The notes beneath the pieces were generated by a model that was given only the letters and a program-made list of their open reading frames with translations, ran no database searches and was not told where the DNA came from. Below are positions 6,397 to 14,510 of a stretch of DNA of 19,918 bases, one piece after another. Source of the stretch: Clostridia bacterium (GTDB lineage Bacteria; Bacillota_A; Clostridia; Oscillospirales; Acutalibacteraceae); NCBI GenBank assembly GCA_024699005.1, contig JAILQN010000121.1, positions 1-19,918 of the forward strand, read 5' to 3'. Each line of letters begins with the position of its first letter. Position 1 is the first letter of the stretch. A program made the translations under genes and the position numbers.

Positions 6397-7323
6397 ATGA
6401 ACACAAAAACACTTAAGTACATCCTGAAAAGAATCATCCTGGCGGTGGTCACCATTTGGATCATCATCACGATAACGTTCTTTGCGATGCACGCTATCCC
6501 CGGCGGGCCTTTCCTGTCGGAGAAGGCGATCACGGCGGAGGCGCAGGCGGCGCTGGAGGCCAAATTCGGGCTGGACAAGCCCCTGGGAGTCCAATATCTG
6601 ACCTATCTGAAGGGCGTTCTGACCTTTGATTTCGGGCCGTCCATAAAACAGCGCGGCAGAATGGTGGTGGACATCATTCTCGACGGCTTCAAGGTATCGG
6701 GCAAACTGGGTCTTGAGGCGGCGGCCTGCGCGTTCTCGCTCGGCATTATCCTGGGATGCGCGGCGGCTATCAATCACAATAAGATCATTGACCGCATCAT
6801 CATGGTGATAACCACGGCGTTCGTGGCGATGCCGTCGTTCATAGTCGGTTCGCTGCTGCTTATCGTATTCTGTGTCTGGCTGCGGTGGCTGCCGGCGAAC
6901 GGCACCACGTCGGCGGGACTCATTTTGCCTGTTATAACGCTCATGCTTTACCCCATGAGCTACGTCACCAGGCTGACCCGATCCTCTATGCTTGACGTCC
7001 TCGGGCAGGATTATATCCGTACCGCCAGGGCAAAGGGCGTGTCCCGCCGCAGCATGATCTACAAGCACAGCCTCAAAAACGCCTGCATCCCGGTGCTGAC
7101 TTACGCCGGTCCCGAGATCGCATATATCGTTACCGGCTCGCTTGTCGTAGAACAGATTTTCGCCGTCCCCGGCATCGGCAGGAGCTTCGTCAAATCCATA
7201 ACCGACCGCGACTATACTATGATCATGGGCACCACCATATTCCTGGCGACCCTTATCATCGTTATGACGCTTCTGACGGATATACTTTACAAAATAGTCG
7301 ATCCCCGTATCGATTTCAGCTGA
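6397..7323 (+). CDS. oppB: Oligopeptide/dipeptide ABC transporter permease, OppB/DppB type
   Basis: A 308-residue inner-membrane permease, one of the two channel subunits of a peptide importer. There are six predicted membrane segments (about 12-32, 103-124, 136-161, 174-191, 236-256, 278-299). The N-terminal KYILKRIILAVVTIWIIITI and AIPGGPF are typical of the OppB subfamily. The cytoplasmic EAA loop that docks on the ATPases is DYIRTARAKGVSRRSMIYKHSLKNA split across residues 205-230, with the family glycine at 214. The C-terminal EQIFAVPGIGR and DPRIDFS are also characteristic. Length is normal. It is first in an oppBCDF operon with a consensus promoter. The start follows a palindromic ribosome site with rather long spacing. 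Nickel or glycine-betaine transport by the wider family is possible but less likely. Confidence 0.93.
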   Translation: MNTKTLKYILKRIILAVVTIWIIITITFFAMHAIPGGPFLSEKAITAEAQAALEAKFGLDKPLGVQYLTYLKGVLTFDFGPSIKQRGRMVVDIILDGFKVSGKLGLEAAACAFSLGIILGCAAAINHNKIIDRIIMVITTAFVAMPSFIVGSLLLIVFCVWLRWLPANGTTSAGLILPVITLMLYPMSYVTRLTRSSMLDVLGQDYIRTARAKGVSRRSMIYKHSLKNACIPVLTYAGPEIAYIVTGSLVVEQIFAVPGIGRSFVKSITDRDYTMIMGTTIFLATLIIVMTLLTDILYKIVDPRIDFS

Positions 7324-7340
7324 GAGAGGGGGATTGCAAA

Positions 7341-8450
7341 ATGTCTGACAATAACAATAAATTCAAACTCGAGCTGCCCGCCGGTCTGCGTATGTTCGAA
7401 AAGCCTCTGAGCGTGCAGGCGGATCTCGACGCGTTCATGCCGGCTTCGGATGAGGATAAGCGCGAGGCGGAGAAGATGCGCAAAAGCACCACTTTCTTCA
7501 GGGACGGTATGCGCCGCTTCCGCAAAAACACGGTCGCCATGGTCAGCCTTGTGATCGTTGTGATCATCGTGCTTTCATGCATAATCATTCCGATATTCTG
7601 GCCTTACGAATACAAGCAGCAGCTGGGCATCACCCCGGGCAAGCCGGTCGATCCGTCTTATAACAATCTCGCTCCTTTTGCGTACGGCAAAACGGAACAG
7701 AAAAAAATAGACGCCGGCGAGAAGGTCTTCCCGCATATCTTCGGCACCGATAGCCACGGCCGCGACTACTTCATCCGGGTGGTCTACGGCACCAGGATAT
7801 CTCTTGCCGTCGGTTTCTTCGCGTCTATCATCGTTCTTATAATAGGGCTTCTCTACGGCTCGGTCTCCGGTTATCTGGGCGGCAAAGTGGACCTTGTGAT
7901 GATGCGTATAGTCGACATCATCTACTCCCTGCCCGATATGCTTGTTATAATCCTGCTGTCGGTCGTTCTGAAGACAAGGCTCAATACCGCCATCCAGGGT
8001 ACGGTATTCGAGACCATCGGCTCCAACGTGCTTTCCATGTTCATAGTGTTCGGCATGCTCTATTGGGTAGGCATGGCGAGGCTCGTGCGCGGTCAGATAC
8101 TCTCGCTCAAAAAAGAGGAATACATACTCTCCGCGCAGCTCGTGGGTTCAAAATCCTCCAGGATCATCCGCAAGCACCTTATACCAAACTGCATGGGCGT
8201 GGTGTTCATTTCCACCGCTCTGCAGATCCCCAGCGCGATCTTCACCGAGAGTTACCTCTCCTTCCTGGGGCTGGGCGTTTCCGCTCCGATGCCGTCCCTC
8301 GGCTCGCTGGCGTCCGACGCTCTCAACGGCTATATGTCTTATCCTTACAGACTGCTGCTTCCCGCGCTGATGATCTTCCTTATCGTGCTGTCCCTCAACC
8401 TTATGGGCGACGGTCTCCGGGACGCTTTCGATCCCAAACTGAAGAGCTGA
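7341..8450 (+). CDS. oppC: Oligopeptide/dipeptide ABC transporter permease, OppC/DppC type
   Basis: A 369-residue partner permease of OppB. It starts 17 bases after oppB behind a GAGAGGGGG ribosome site. An N-terminal cytoplasmic tail of about 60 residues precedes the first membrane segment (about 65-87). The external loop contains the OppC signature GTDSHGRD (135-142). The EAA-type loop is EYILSAQLVGS...HLIPN (260-283), and the end carries GDGLRDAFDP (356-364), the standard C-terminus of the subfamily. The tail and the loop at 88-134 are somewhat longer than in short DppC proteins but are usual for Firmicutes OppC. Family assignment is certain; peptide preference is not readable. Confidence 0.93.
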   Translation: MSDNNNKFKLELPAGLRMFEKPLSVQADLDAFMPASDEDKREAEKMRKSTTFFRDGMRRFRKNTVAMVSLVIVVIIVLSCIIIPIFWPYEYKQQLGITPGKPVDPSYNNLAPFAYGKTEQKKIDAGEKVFPHIFGTDSHGRDYFIRVVYGTRISLAVGFFASIIVLIIGLLYGSVSGYLGGKVDLVMMRIVDIIYSLPDMLVIILLSVVLKTRLNTAIQGTVFETIGSNVLSMFIVFGMLYWVGMARLVRGQILSLKKEEYILSAQLVGSKSSRIIRKHLIPNCMGVVFISTALQIPSAIFTESYLSFLGLGVSAPMPSLGSLASDALNGYMSYPYRLLLPALMIFLIVLSLNLMGDGLRDAFDPKLKS

Positions 8451-8464
8451 CAGGGGGTGCGAAT

Positions 8465-9472
8465 ATGGCTTTATTGGAAGTAAAAGATCTATGTACCTCC
8501 TTCTTTACCCCCGCGGGCGAGGTCAAAGCGGTCAACGGCGTGTCCTTTTCTCTTGACAAGGGCAAGGTGCTTGGCATAGTGGGCGAGTCCGGCAGCGGAA
8601 AGAGCGTTTCGTCTTATTCCGTGATGCAGATACTCACGTTCCCCGGCAGGATAGTGGGCGGTTCCATCAAATTCAACGGCGAGGAGCTCGTGGGCGCCGG
8701 CGAAAAGAAGATGCGCGAGATCCGCGGCAACCGTATCTCCATGATCTTCCAGGATCCGATGACCTCCCTCAATCCCGTATATACTATCGGCGATCAGCTG
8801 ACCGAGGCTATACTTCTTCATACTGACCGCAACAAGGAGGAAGCGAAGAAGCGCGCCGCGGAACTGCTGCGGCTTGTCAACATAAACGAGCCGGAAAAGC
8901 GTCTTAAACAGTACCCGCACGAGCATTCGGGCGGCATGCGCCAGAGGGTCATGATAGCCATGGCTCTTGCCTGCGAGCCGGACATCCTGATCGCAGATGA
9001 ACCGACCACAGCTCTGGACGTCACTATCCAGGCTCAGGTGCTGGAACTCATTCAGGATCTGCAGAAACAGTTGGGCATGGCGGTCATCATGATTACCCAC
9101 GACCTTGGCGTGGTGGCGCAGCTCTGCGACGATATCGTCGTGCTCTACGGCGGCAGGGTATGCGAATACGGCACCGCCGAAGATATATTCTATAACCCTC
9201 AGCACGAATACACAAAGGGACTTATCAAATCCATTCCCTCCGGCAGGAAAGCGGACGATCACCTCGTTCCGATCAAGGGCACGCCGGTGGATCTGCTTAA
9301 CATGCCCAAGGGATGCGCTTTCATGCCCCGCTGCGAGAACGCTTTCAAAATCTGCGTGGACCAGCGCCCCGACATGGTCAGGCTGTCCGATACCCATTGC
9401 TCGGCATGCTTTATGACTTATAAGAAGCTTATTGACGAAGGCATACTTGAATTCCCGGGGGCAGTAAAATGA
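8465..9472 (+). CDS. oppD: Oligopeptide ABC transporter ATP-binding protein, OppD type
   Basis: A 335-residue cytosolic ATPase subunit. Walker A is GESGSGKS (40-47), the Q-loop is FQDP (Q96), the ABC signature is SGGMRQR (155-161), Walker B is ILIADEP with E179, and the switch histidine is H212 (ITHD). The OppD/DppD C-terminal extension is present ([15 protein letters not shown], about 283-297). Its cysteines 284, 290 and 297, plus C312 and C315 in HCSAC, could bind metal or an iron-sulfur cluster, as in some related subunits; this is inference. The frame is open upstream for 134 more codons, but that stretch overlaps oppC and resembles no domain; ATG 8465 has an AGGGGG site and begins directly at the ABC domain. 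It overlaps oppF by 4 bases. Confidence 0.93.
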   Translation: MALLEVKDLCTSFFTPAGEVKAVNGVSFSLDKGKVLGIVGESGSGKSVSSYSVMQILTFPGRIVGGSIKFNGEELVGAGEKKMREIRGNRISMIFQDPMTSLNPVYTIGDQLTEAILLHTDRNKEEAKKRAAELLRLVNINEPEKRLKQYPHEHSGGMRQRVMIAMALACEPDILIADEPTTALDVTIQAQVLELIQDLQKQLGMAVIMITHDLGVVAQLCDDIVVLYGGRVCEYGTAEDIFYNPQHEYTKGLIKSIPSGRKADDHLVPIKGTPVDLLNMPKGCAFMPRCENAFKICVDQRPDMVRLSDTHCSACFMTYKKLIDEGILEFPGAVK

Positions 9473-10482
9473 AAGAATCCACATCAGCAAAGGAGAGATA
9501 CTCCGGCGAATACCTCATAGAGGTCAACGATTTAAAACAGCATTTCAATATATCGACCGGCTTTTTCGGCACCACGCCCCTCAAGGCGGTGGACGGCGTT
9601 ACTTTTAAGATAAAACCCGGCAAGACTCTGGGGCTGGTGGGGGAGTCCGGCTGCGGCAAAACCACAGTAGGCAGGACGATACTGCACCTGTATAAACCGA
9701 CGTCCGGAAGCATAGTCTATAAAGGCAAAGAGATCAGAACAAAATCCGACGTGTTCGATTTCCGCCGCCACGCTACCATGGTTTTCCAGGACCCGTATTC
9801 CTCACTCGACCCGCGTATGACGGTCTCCGATATCATAGCCGAACCTATCGACGTGCATAAGATGTTCAGGACCAGGCAGGAGCGCGCCGAAAGGATCCAC
9901 GAGCTTATGAGCCTTGTCGGTCTGTCGCGGGAGCACGCCAACCGCTACGCTCACGAATTTTCCGGCGGTCAGAGACAGCGTATAGGCATAGCCAGAGCCC
10001 TTGCCGTCGATCCGGACTTCATCGTCTGCGACGAGCCCGTCTCCGCTCTGGACGTTTCGATCCAGGCACAGATCATCAATATGTTCGAAGAGCTCCAGGA
10101 CCGGCTCGGGCTGACCTATCTTTTCATTGCCCACGACCTGCTGGTCGTAAGGCATATAAGTGACGAGATCGCCGTCATGTATCTCGGAAAGATCGTGGAG
10201 CAGGCGGAAGCGGACGAGGTATACAACAATCCGCTGCACCCGTATGCGCAGTCGCTTCTGTCGGCAGTACCGCTGCCCGATCCGAAGAGCGCCAGGGCGA
10301 ACAAGAGGATAGTGCTCGAGGGCGACGTTCCATCCCCTCTGCGCGCTCCTTCAGGCTGCTCTTTCCGCACAAGGTGCCGCTACGCCAAGGACATCTGCGC
10401 CGAAAAAGCCCCGGAATATCAGGAGGTCACGCCCGGGCACTTCGTCGCGTGTCATTTTTGTAAAGAAATCAACGGAATATAA
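9469..10482 (+). CDS. oppF: Oligopeptide ABC transporter ATP-binding protein, OppF type
   Basis: A 337-residue second ATPase that pairs with OppD under the two permeases. Walker A is GESGCGKT (58-65), the Q-loop is VFQDPYSSLDPR, the signature is SGGQRQR (165-171), Walker B is FIVCDEP (184-190, E189) and the switch histidine is H222. The C-terminal peptide-transporter extension includes GCSFRTRCRYAKDIC. The FQDPYSSLDPRMTV segment and position after OppD support OppF rather than OppD. The start overlaps the oppD stop (ATGA), giving translational coupling. The TAA stop at 10480-10482 overlaps the first unit of a heptamer array, so the repeat begins inside the stop codon. Confidence 0.93.
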   Translation: MKESTSAKERYSGEYLIEVNDLKQHFNISTGFFGTTPLKAVDGVTFKIKPGKTLGLVGESGCGKTTVGRTILHLYKPTSGSIVYKGKEIRTKSDVFDFRRHATMVFQDPYSSLDPRMTVSDIIAEPIDVHKMFRTRQERAERIHELMSLVGLSREHANRYAHEFSGGQRQRIGIARALAVDPDFIVCDEPVSALDVSIQAQIINMFEELQDRLGLTYLFIAHDLLVVRHISDEIAVMYLGKIVEQAEADEVYNNPLHPYAQSLLSAVPLPDPKSARANKRIVLEGDVPSPLRAPSGCSFRTRCRYAKDICAEKAPEYQEVTPGHFVACHFCKEINGI

Positions 10483-10699
10483 TGTGCAATTAGCAATTAG
10501 CAATGTGCAATTGCGTTTCAGATTTCAAATGCGTCAGCTTACTGCCGCCCCGACAGAATTATACAACTGATAACTGTTGAGATATCTCTGCTGCATTAAC
10601 CGGTCGTTATTGATCATACATTCTTCCGGGGCGGAGAAAACTCAGCTGTCGAAGCAAGAAACGGCGCAATTGCACATTGCACATTGCACATTGTACATT
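10481..10699. repeat. Composite element between oppF and oppA: inverted heptamer arrays around a GC-rich stem
   Basis: This fills most of the 306-base gap 10483-10788. The left array (10481-10515) is AATGTGC, AATTAGC, AATTAGC, AATGTGC, AATTGCG. The right array (10665-10699) is CGCAATT, GCACATT three times, GTACATT, the reverse complement type. Between them CCGCCCCG (10545-10552) pairs with CGGGGCGG (10627-10634), extended inward by AGAAT/ATTCT and outward by CAGCT/AGCTG. A small extra array (TACAACT, GATAACT, 10562-10575) sits inside. No gene is visible here. No strong promoter for oppA is visible; a TATAAA at 10736 lacks a good -35. Confidence 0.75.
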
Positions 10700-10771
10700 A
10701 GAATACGTATATCCATCCGTCCAGGCAACGGTTGATATAAATAACATGCCGTTAAACGGCAAAAAGCAATT

Positions 10772-10790
10772 ATGAAAGGAATGTTTTCAT
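10772..10790 (+). promoter_or_regulatory. Ribosome-binding site of oppA inside a small inverted repeat
   Basis: AAAGGA (10775-10780) lies 8 bases before ATG 10789 and fixes the start. ATGAAA (10772-10777) can pair with TTTCAT (10785-10790), placing GGA in the loop and the start codon in the stem. The stem is AT-rich and weak, so any control effect is speculative. Confidence 0.4.
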
Positions 10791-12663
10791 GAAAAAACTT
10801 CTTGCTGTAATCCTTGCGATTACACTTGTTATCGGCTGCGCGTTCGCGCTTTCCTCCTGCGGTCCTGCTGATGGCGGCGAGGAATCCTCTTCCGACGGCA
10901 CGGTTTACCACAACGGCGTTGCCGGCGAACTCCCCGTACACGCTTCTGCCGGTAACGAAATGGACGTTCTGTCCGTCTGCCTTGCGTCCGAGCCCGCCAC
11001 CATTGACCCGGCTCTGAACAGCTCCGTCGACGGCGCTACGCTTATCATCCACGCTTTCTCCGGTCTTGCCGGTTACGAGCAGATCGCTGACGGCTCTCTT
11101 GTTCTTTATCCGGATTGTGCCGAAGCGCTTGTGGACGGCATAGAGAACGAGGACGGTACAGTTACCTACACCTACACCCTTCGCGACGGCCTTAAATGGT
11201 CCGACGGCTCCGATCTCACCGCCGCTGACTTTGTTTATGCCTGGAACAGAGCAGTTGCCCCCGAGACCGCCGCTGACTACGGCTACATGATGGACATTAT
11301 CGCCAGGAACGACGACGGATCCCTTGCCGTCGAAGCTGCGGATGACAAGACTCTCGTCGTCACTCTTGCCAACTATGTTCCCTACTGGAACGAGCTGCTT
11401 GCTTTCCCGACCTATATGCCCGTCAAGCAGAGCGCGATCGAAGCTGCTCCGGAGAAGTGGGCGACCGATCCCGCAACCTACGTCTGCAACGGCGCTTACA
11501 CCCTTTCTTCCTGGGATCACAACAGCGTCATGAAGTACGTCAAGAACGACTACTATCACAATGCGGACGCCGTTTCCGTCAATGAGATCGATTTCTATCT
11601 GTCCGACGATGCCAACAACATGCTCGTCAACTTCCAGAACGGCGACTGGCAGATGATCGACGACGTTCCGACGAATGAGATCGCCAACCTCAAAGCAAGC
11701 AATCCGGACGAGTTGAAGATCGAAGGGCAGCTTGGTACTTACTACGTCTGCTACAATATCAACAAATCCCTTCTGCCCGCCGATTCCACTCTTACCGGCG
11801 CAGAGGCTGAGGCTGCCAACGAAGTGATCAGAAGTGCTCTCGGTCTGCTCCTTGACAGGAACTACATCGTAGATTACGTCTCTCAGGGCGGTGAGTTACC
11901 CGCTTCCTCCTTCGTGGCAATGGGTCTTACCGACGCTGACGGCGCGACAGAGTTCTATCAGAACGCCGGCGATTACGCTGCAAACGGCTACTACGGTTAC
12001 TATGACGTATCCGCCGACGCTTTCGAGGCGAACGCTGCTTCCGCTGTTGAGACACTCAAGAAATACTGGGCATTCGACGACGCCACTCAGCAGTTCACCA
12101 ACGCCCCCACGATCGAGTATCTCTACAATACCAATGATAACCACAAGGCTATTGCTGAGTACATCCAGCAGGCTCTCGGCGCTTTCGGCATCAACATGAC
12201 CCTTACCAATCAGGAATGGGATACCTTCCTTGAGACCAGGAAGAACGGCGACTACAACGTCGCGCGCAACGGCTGGCTCGGCGACTACAACGATCCCATC
12301 TCCTTCCTTGATATGTGGACCACCGATTCCGGCAACAATGACGTTCAGTTCGGCAGAGACGCCAACGCTGACGTCAAGCATTACAGCCTGAAGCTCGACG
12401 CCGCCACCTACGGCGTTGACTACGAGGTCACGGACGGCACCTGGGCTGAGACTTATGACTACCTCATCAAGCAGATCAAGGCTACCGTTGACGACGCTCA
12501 GAGGTTCGCTCTCATGCACGCAGCCGAGGATCTTCTTATGTCCACCGGCTGCATCTGCCCGATCTACTACTACACCGATATGTTCATGATCAGCTCCTCC
12601 GTGGTCGGCTTCTATTCTTCTCCTCTGGGCTATAAGTACTTCATGTACTGCACCCAGGCGTAA
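10789..12663 (+). CDS. oppA: Peptide ABC transporter substrate-binding lipoprotein (SBP family 5, OppA-like)
   Basis: A 624-residue lipoprotein that should capture peptides outside the membrane and deliver them to OppBCDF. The N-terminus is a lipoprotein signal (MKKLLAVILAITLVIGCAFA) with lipobox LSSC and lipid-bearing C24. A Gly/Ser/Glu-rich linker follows. The mature part has SBP family 5 hallmarks: SEPATIDPALN near 65-75, DGLKWSDGSDLTAADFVYAWNRA near 140, and further on the NEWDTF/NGWLGDYNDP region that shapes the peptide pocket. It is longer than many OppA proteins (about 540). Codon use looks more uniform than in neighbouring genes, as expected for a highly expressed binding protein (visual impression). 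It lies after, not before, the permease genes, separated by a structured element, so it may be made at a different level. Confidence 0.93.
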   Translation: MKKLLAVILAITLVIGCAFALSSCGPADGGEESSSDGTVYHNGVAGELPVHASAGNEMDVLSVCLASEPATIDPALNSSVDGATLIIHAFSGLAGYEQIADGSLVLYPDCAEALVDGIENEDGTVTYTYTLRDGLKWSDGSDLTAADFVYAWNRAVAPETAADYGYMMDIIARNDDGSLAVEAADDKTLVVTLANYVPYWNELLAFPTYMPVKQSAIEAAPEKWATDPATYVCNGAYTLSSWDHNSVMKYVKNDYYHNADAVSVNEIDFYLSDDANNMLVNFQNGDWQMIDDVPTNEIANLKASNPDELKIEGQLGTYYVCYNINKSLLPADSTLTGAEAEAANEVIRSALGLLLDRNYIVDYVSQGGELPASSFVAMGLTDADGATEFYQNAGDYAANGYYGYYDVSADAFEANAASAVETLKKYWAFDDATQQFTNAPTIEYLYNTNDNHKAIAEYIQQALGAFGINMTLTNQEWDTFLETRKNGDYNVARNGWLGDYNDPISFLDMWTTDSGNNDVQFGRDANADVKHYSLKLDAATYGVDYEVTDGTWAETYDYLIKQIKATVDDAQRFALMHAAEDLLMSTGCICPIYYYTDMFMISSSVVGFYSSPLGYKYFMYCTQA

Positions 12664-12670
12664 TCAGCCT

Positions 12671-12684
12671 TTCGCTTAAGCGAA
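12671..12684. promoter_or_regulatory. Perfect 14-base palindrome after oppA
   Basis: TTCGCTTAAGCGAA lies 7 bases after the oppA stop and just upstream of the intrinsic terminator. It may add to RNA 3'-end stability; no other role can be seen. Confidence 0.4.
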
Positions 12685-12696
12685 CACAAAACAAAA

Positions 12697-12732
12697 CGGC
12701 GCGTCCCCCTCAAAAGGGACGCGTCGGTTTTT
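12697..12732 (+). terminator. Rho-independent terminator of oppA
   Basis: An 11-pair stem (12697-12707 with 12716-12726, one wobble pair) with an 8-base loop, followed by a T5 run at 12728-12732. A second small hairpin, GCGGC-TTGC-GCCGC (12736-12749), follows. Confidence 0.9.
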
Positions 12733-12757
12733 GTTGCGGCTTGCGCCGCCGGGGATG

Positions 12758-12785
12758 AGAAATGAAGAATGAAAAATGAAGAATG
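12758..12785. repeat. Heptamer tandem array (AAGAATG type)
   Basis: Four contiguous 7-base units: AGAAATG, AAGAATG, AAAAATG, AAGAATG. It lies between the oppA terminator and the 3' end of the minus-strand glycosidase-like gene. No inverted partner is visible nearby. Confidence 0.7.
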
Positions 12786-12862
12786 CGGTTGTTGATTTTA
12801 ATTATTATTCCGTTTTGATCACGCGCGTTTGCAATCTCTCGTTTTTCCGAAATCGCTGGTTT

Positions 12863-14332
12863 TTATTCGGTTTCGTCCAGCGTTATGAACGCTCCGTCGC
12901 AGGAACCGAGCCGGATATCAACAACGCTTTGCCGGTCGTCGGAAACGAGTTCGCCTTTCTGATACACCCGTACGCGGTATTCGCCGTTCAATTCTACAGT
13001 GATGCACTGAGAGGCCGCCGCATCAAAAAGATCCCGGCAGTTTACGAGCAGGATCGCTTTTCCGCCTACATCATTCTGAAAATATCCCGCCAGCGCGGTG
13101 GATCCGGATCTGACGCTGCGGACTTCGGATATGCCGGAAAAACCCCGCTCCGCACTGCGTTTGTTCTGCTTTTTTATTGCGTGGGAGAGATACCGGTTTT
13201 CTTTTTCCGCGTCCGCGGACAGTACTCCGAGGCTGCGGTAATCTGCAAGAACGGGCGAGAGCTTCTGTACTTCGGCGTTGATCCTTTTCGCGTAAAGATA
13301 CTGTTCCGTCAGGTTGCCGTTTTTGTCCGTCATGGCGTAAGCGTCGTTGCCCCAGGCGGGAGCGAACGCAACCTGGATCACCGACCGGGCGCCGTAGCAG
13401 AGCGCGGTGTATACCTGCCATTTGATCTGCTCAGAGGTGACCAGCAGATACATATGCGCGAACCAGCGCCCCTGGGTCTGGGTATATATCCAGAAATCCC
13501 GACCCGTACGGCGGCAGGCGGAAGCGACACGGTCATAAGTGTTCAGCGCTATCCGGAAACCGATCCGGTTGAACAGCGAGGAACAGTAGAAAGGGTAGTG
13601 ATCAAGGCAGATATAATCCGAGTCCACGGTGTCCGCCCAGCGGTCTACGTATTCGGCGTAGCTTTTCGCGCCGAGCTGTGATCTCATAGAACCGTCCGGC
13701 AGCAGATTGTTGAACAGAAACTGCCCAGGCAGGGCTTCGCGGTAAGCCCGGACGTATTCCGCTATGAGCGGAAAATCCGCCGTGTTCGGCTCGTCCCAGC
13801 CCATATCCCCGACCTGAGCCGGATGTTTGCGGTATCCGGAAAAATCGATCGTTCCGTTCTTCACCGCGTCGCGGATGCCCGGTCCGACGGGGACGCCGTC
13901 ACTTATGGAAATGACTGCGAGGTCGTTTTTAAGACACTCCTCCAGCGCAGCGTCGCGAGATTCCCCGCCGTCGCATAACAGCAGGAAATCGAATCCCGCC
14001 TGTCCTATCATTTCCACGTCGCCGGGGAGTAGCGGTCTGCCGTCCCGGAAGAATGCCGATCCCATAAGTATCTTGTTCCGGTTCAGCCTGCCGTTTAGCA
14101 GTCCCGGTTCGTGCGTCACCGGTGCTCCGAGGTCTCCGCGCCGTACCGCAGCCCGGTCCTTCTGTCGGACCGCACTTTCGTTTTTGCTTGTGTTCGGAAA
14201 GAGTTTCGCCGCGAAGTCCATAACGGCGATCATCGCGCGGTGGTTGAACGGGTCCTGCATGATGACTCTGCGGTGGAATTCCCGCAGCTTCTTTTTGATC
14301 ACGCCGTCTCCGGATACGTTTTTTGTTTTCAT
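12863..14332 (-). CDS. Putative TIM-barrel glycoside hydrolase-like protein (clan GH-A style)
   Basis: A 489-residue protein without a clear signal peptide. I recognise the layout of uncharacterised GH42/GH5-like Firmicutes proteins, not a named enzyme. After a basic N-terminus, a barrel region holds GQAGFDFLLL (110-119), GDMGWDEPN (175-183) with D180-E181 in the usual acid/base position, SDYICLDHYPFY (238-249), FWIYTQTQG (280-288) and QVYTALCYGARSVIQ (306-320). The C-terminal part (about 390-489) looks like a beta-sandwich ending GSCDGAFITLDETE. No obvious Glu follows the strand at 280-285 where a retaining enzyme's nucleophile might be expected (TQTQ instead). ATG 14332 was chosen over the ATG at 14374 because AAAGGA lies at the right distance. 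It is divergent from the second GDPD gene. The cytosolic location suggests action on imported oligosaccharides. Substrate unknown. Confidence 0.65.
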   Translation of the reverse strand: MKTKNVSGDGVIKKKLREFHRRVIMQDPFNHRAMIAVMDFAAKLFPNTSKNESAVRQKDRAAVRRGDLGAPVTHEPGLLNGRLNRNKILMGSAFFRDGRPLLPGDVEMIGQAGFDFLLLCDGGESRDAALEECLKNDLAVISISDGVPVGPGIRDAVKNGTIDFSGYRKHPAQVGDMGWDEPNTADFPLIAEYVRAYREALPGQFLFNNLLPDGSMRSQLGAKSYAEYVDRWADTVDSDYICLDHYPFYCSSLFNRIGFRIALNTYDRVASACRRTGRDFWIYTQTQGRWFAHMYLLVTSEQIKWQVYTALCYGARSVIQVAFAPAWGNDAYAMTDKNGNLTEQYLYAKRINAEVQKLSPVLADYRSLGVLSADAEKENRYLSHAIKKQNKRSAERGFSGISEVRSVRSGSTALAGYFQNDVGGKAILLVNCRDLFDAAASQCITVELNGEYRVRVYQKGELVSDDRQSVVDIRLGSCDGAFITLDETE

Positions 14333-14409
14333 TTTCTGTATTCCTTTCAAACGGAACTGTTTTAAGGATAACATATCCCGGGATTAAAAGCAATCTTAAC
14401 AGTAAGGAA

Positions 14410-14437
14410 GTTGACAGTTGACAGAAAACAGTTAACA
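14410..14437. repeat. Heptamer tandem array (GTTGACA type)
   Basis: Four 7-base units: GTTGACA, GTTGACA, GAAAACA, GTTAACA. It lies in the divergent region between the glycosidase-like gene and the second GDPD gene, and its second unit contains a consensus -35 hexamer. Confidence 0.75.
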
Positions 14438-14447
14438 GTATTACAAT
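14418..14447 (+). promoter_or_regulatory. Promoter of the second GDPD-like gene, -35 supplied by the heptamer array
   Basis: TTGACA (14418-14423) and TACAAT (14442-14447) are separated by 18 bases, giving a start near 14454. This start lies after the ATG at 14448, which supports initiation at ATG 14511. Confidence 0.6.
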
Positions 14448-14510
14448 ATGAGCATGATCGCAGCACGCAATACACAAATCGCAAAACGATGGGGTTCACG
14501 GGGTACAATC

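Noticed and set aside
8063..8464. N-terminal extension of oppD from an upstream in-frame ATG
   Set aside because: The 134 codons overlap oppC in another frame and resemble no domain; ATG 8465 has a good ribosome site and starts the ABC domain.
8489..9490. Long minus-strand open frame opposite oppD
   Set aside because: Shadow of a strongly conserved ABC ATPase gene; its composition does not resemble a real protein.
10677..10704. Heptamer-derived promoter for oppA (TTGCAC, 16 bases, TAGAAT)
   Set aside because: The -35 matches the consensus at only three of six positions, so it is too weak to annotate.
10748..10760. GCCGT-TAA-ACGGC hairpin upstream of oppA as a terminator
   Set aside because: The stem is only 5 pairs and has no T-run after it on either strand.
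12776..13681. Plus-strand open frame opposite the glycosidase-like gene
   Set aside because: It starts inside a heptamer array and runs antisense to a better-supported coding frame with a ribosome site.
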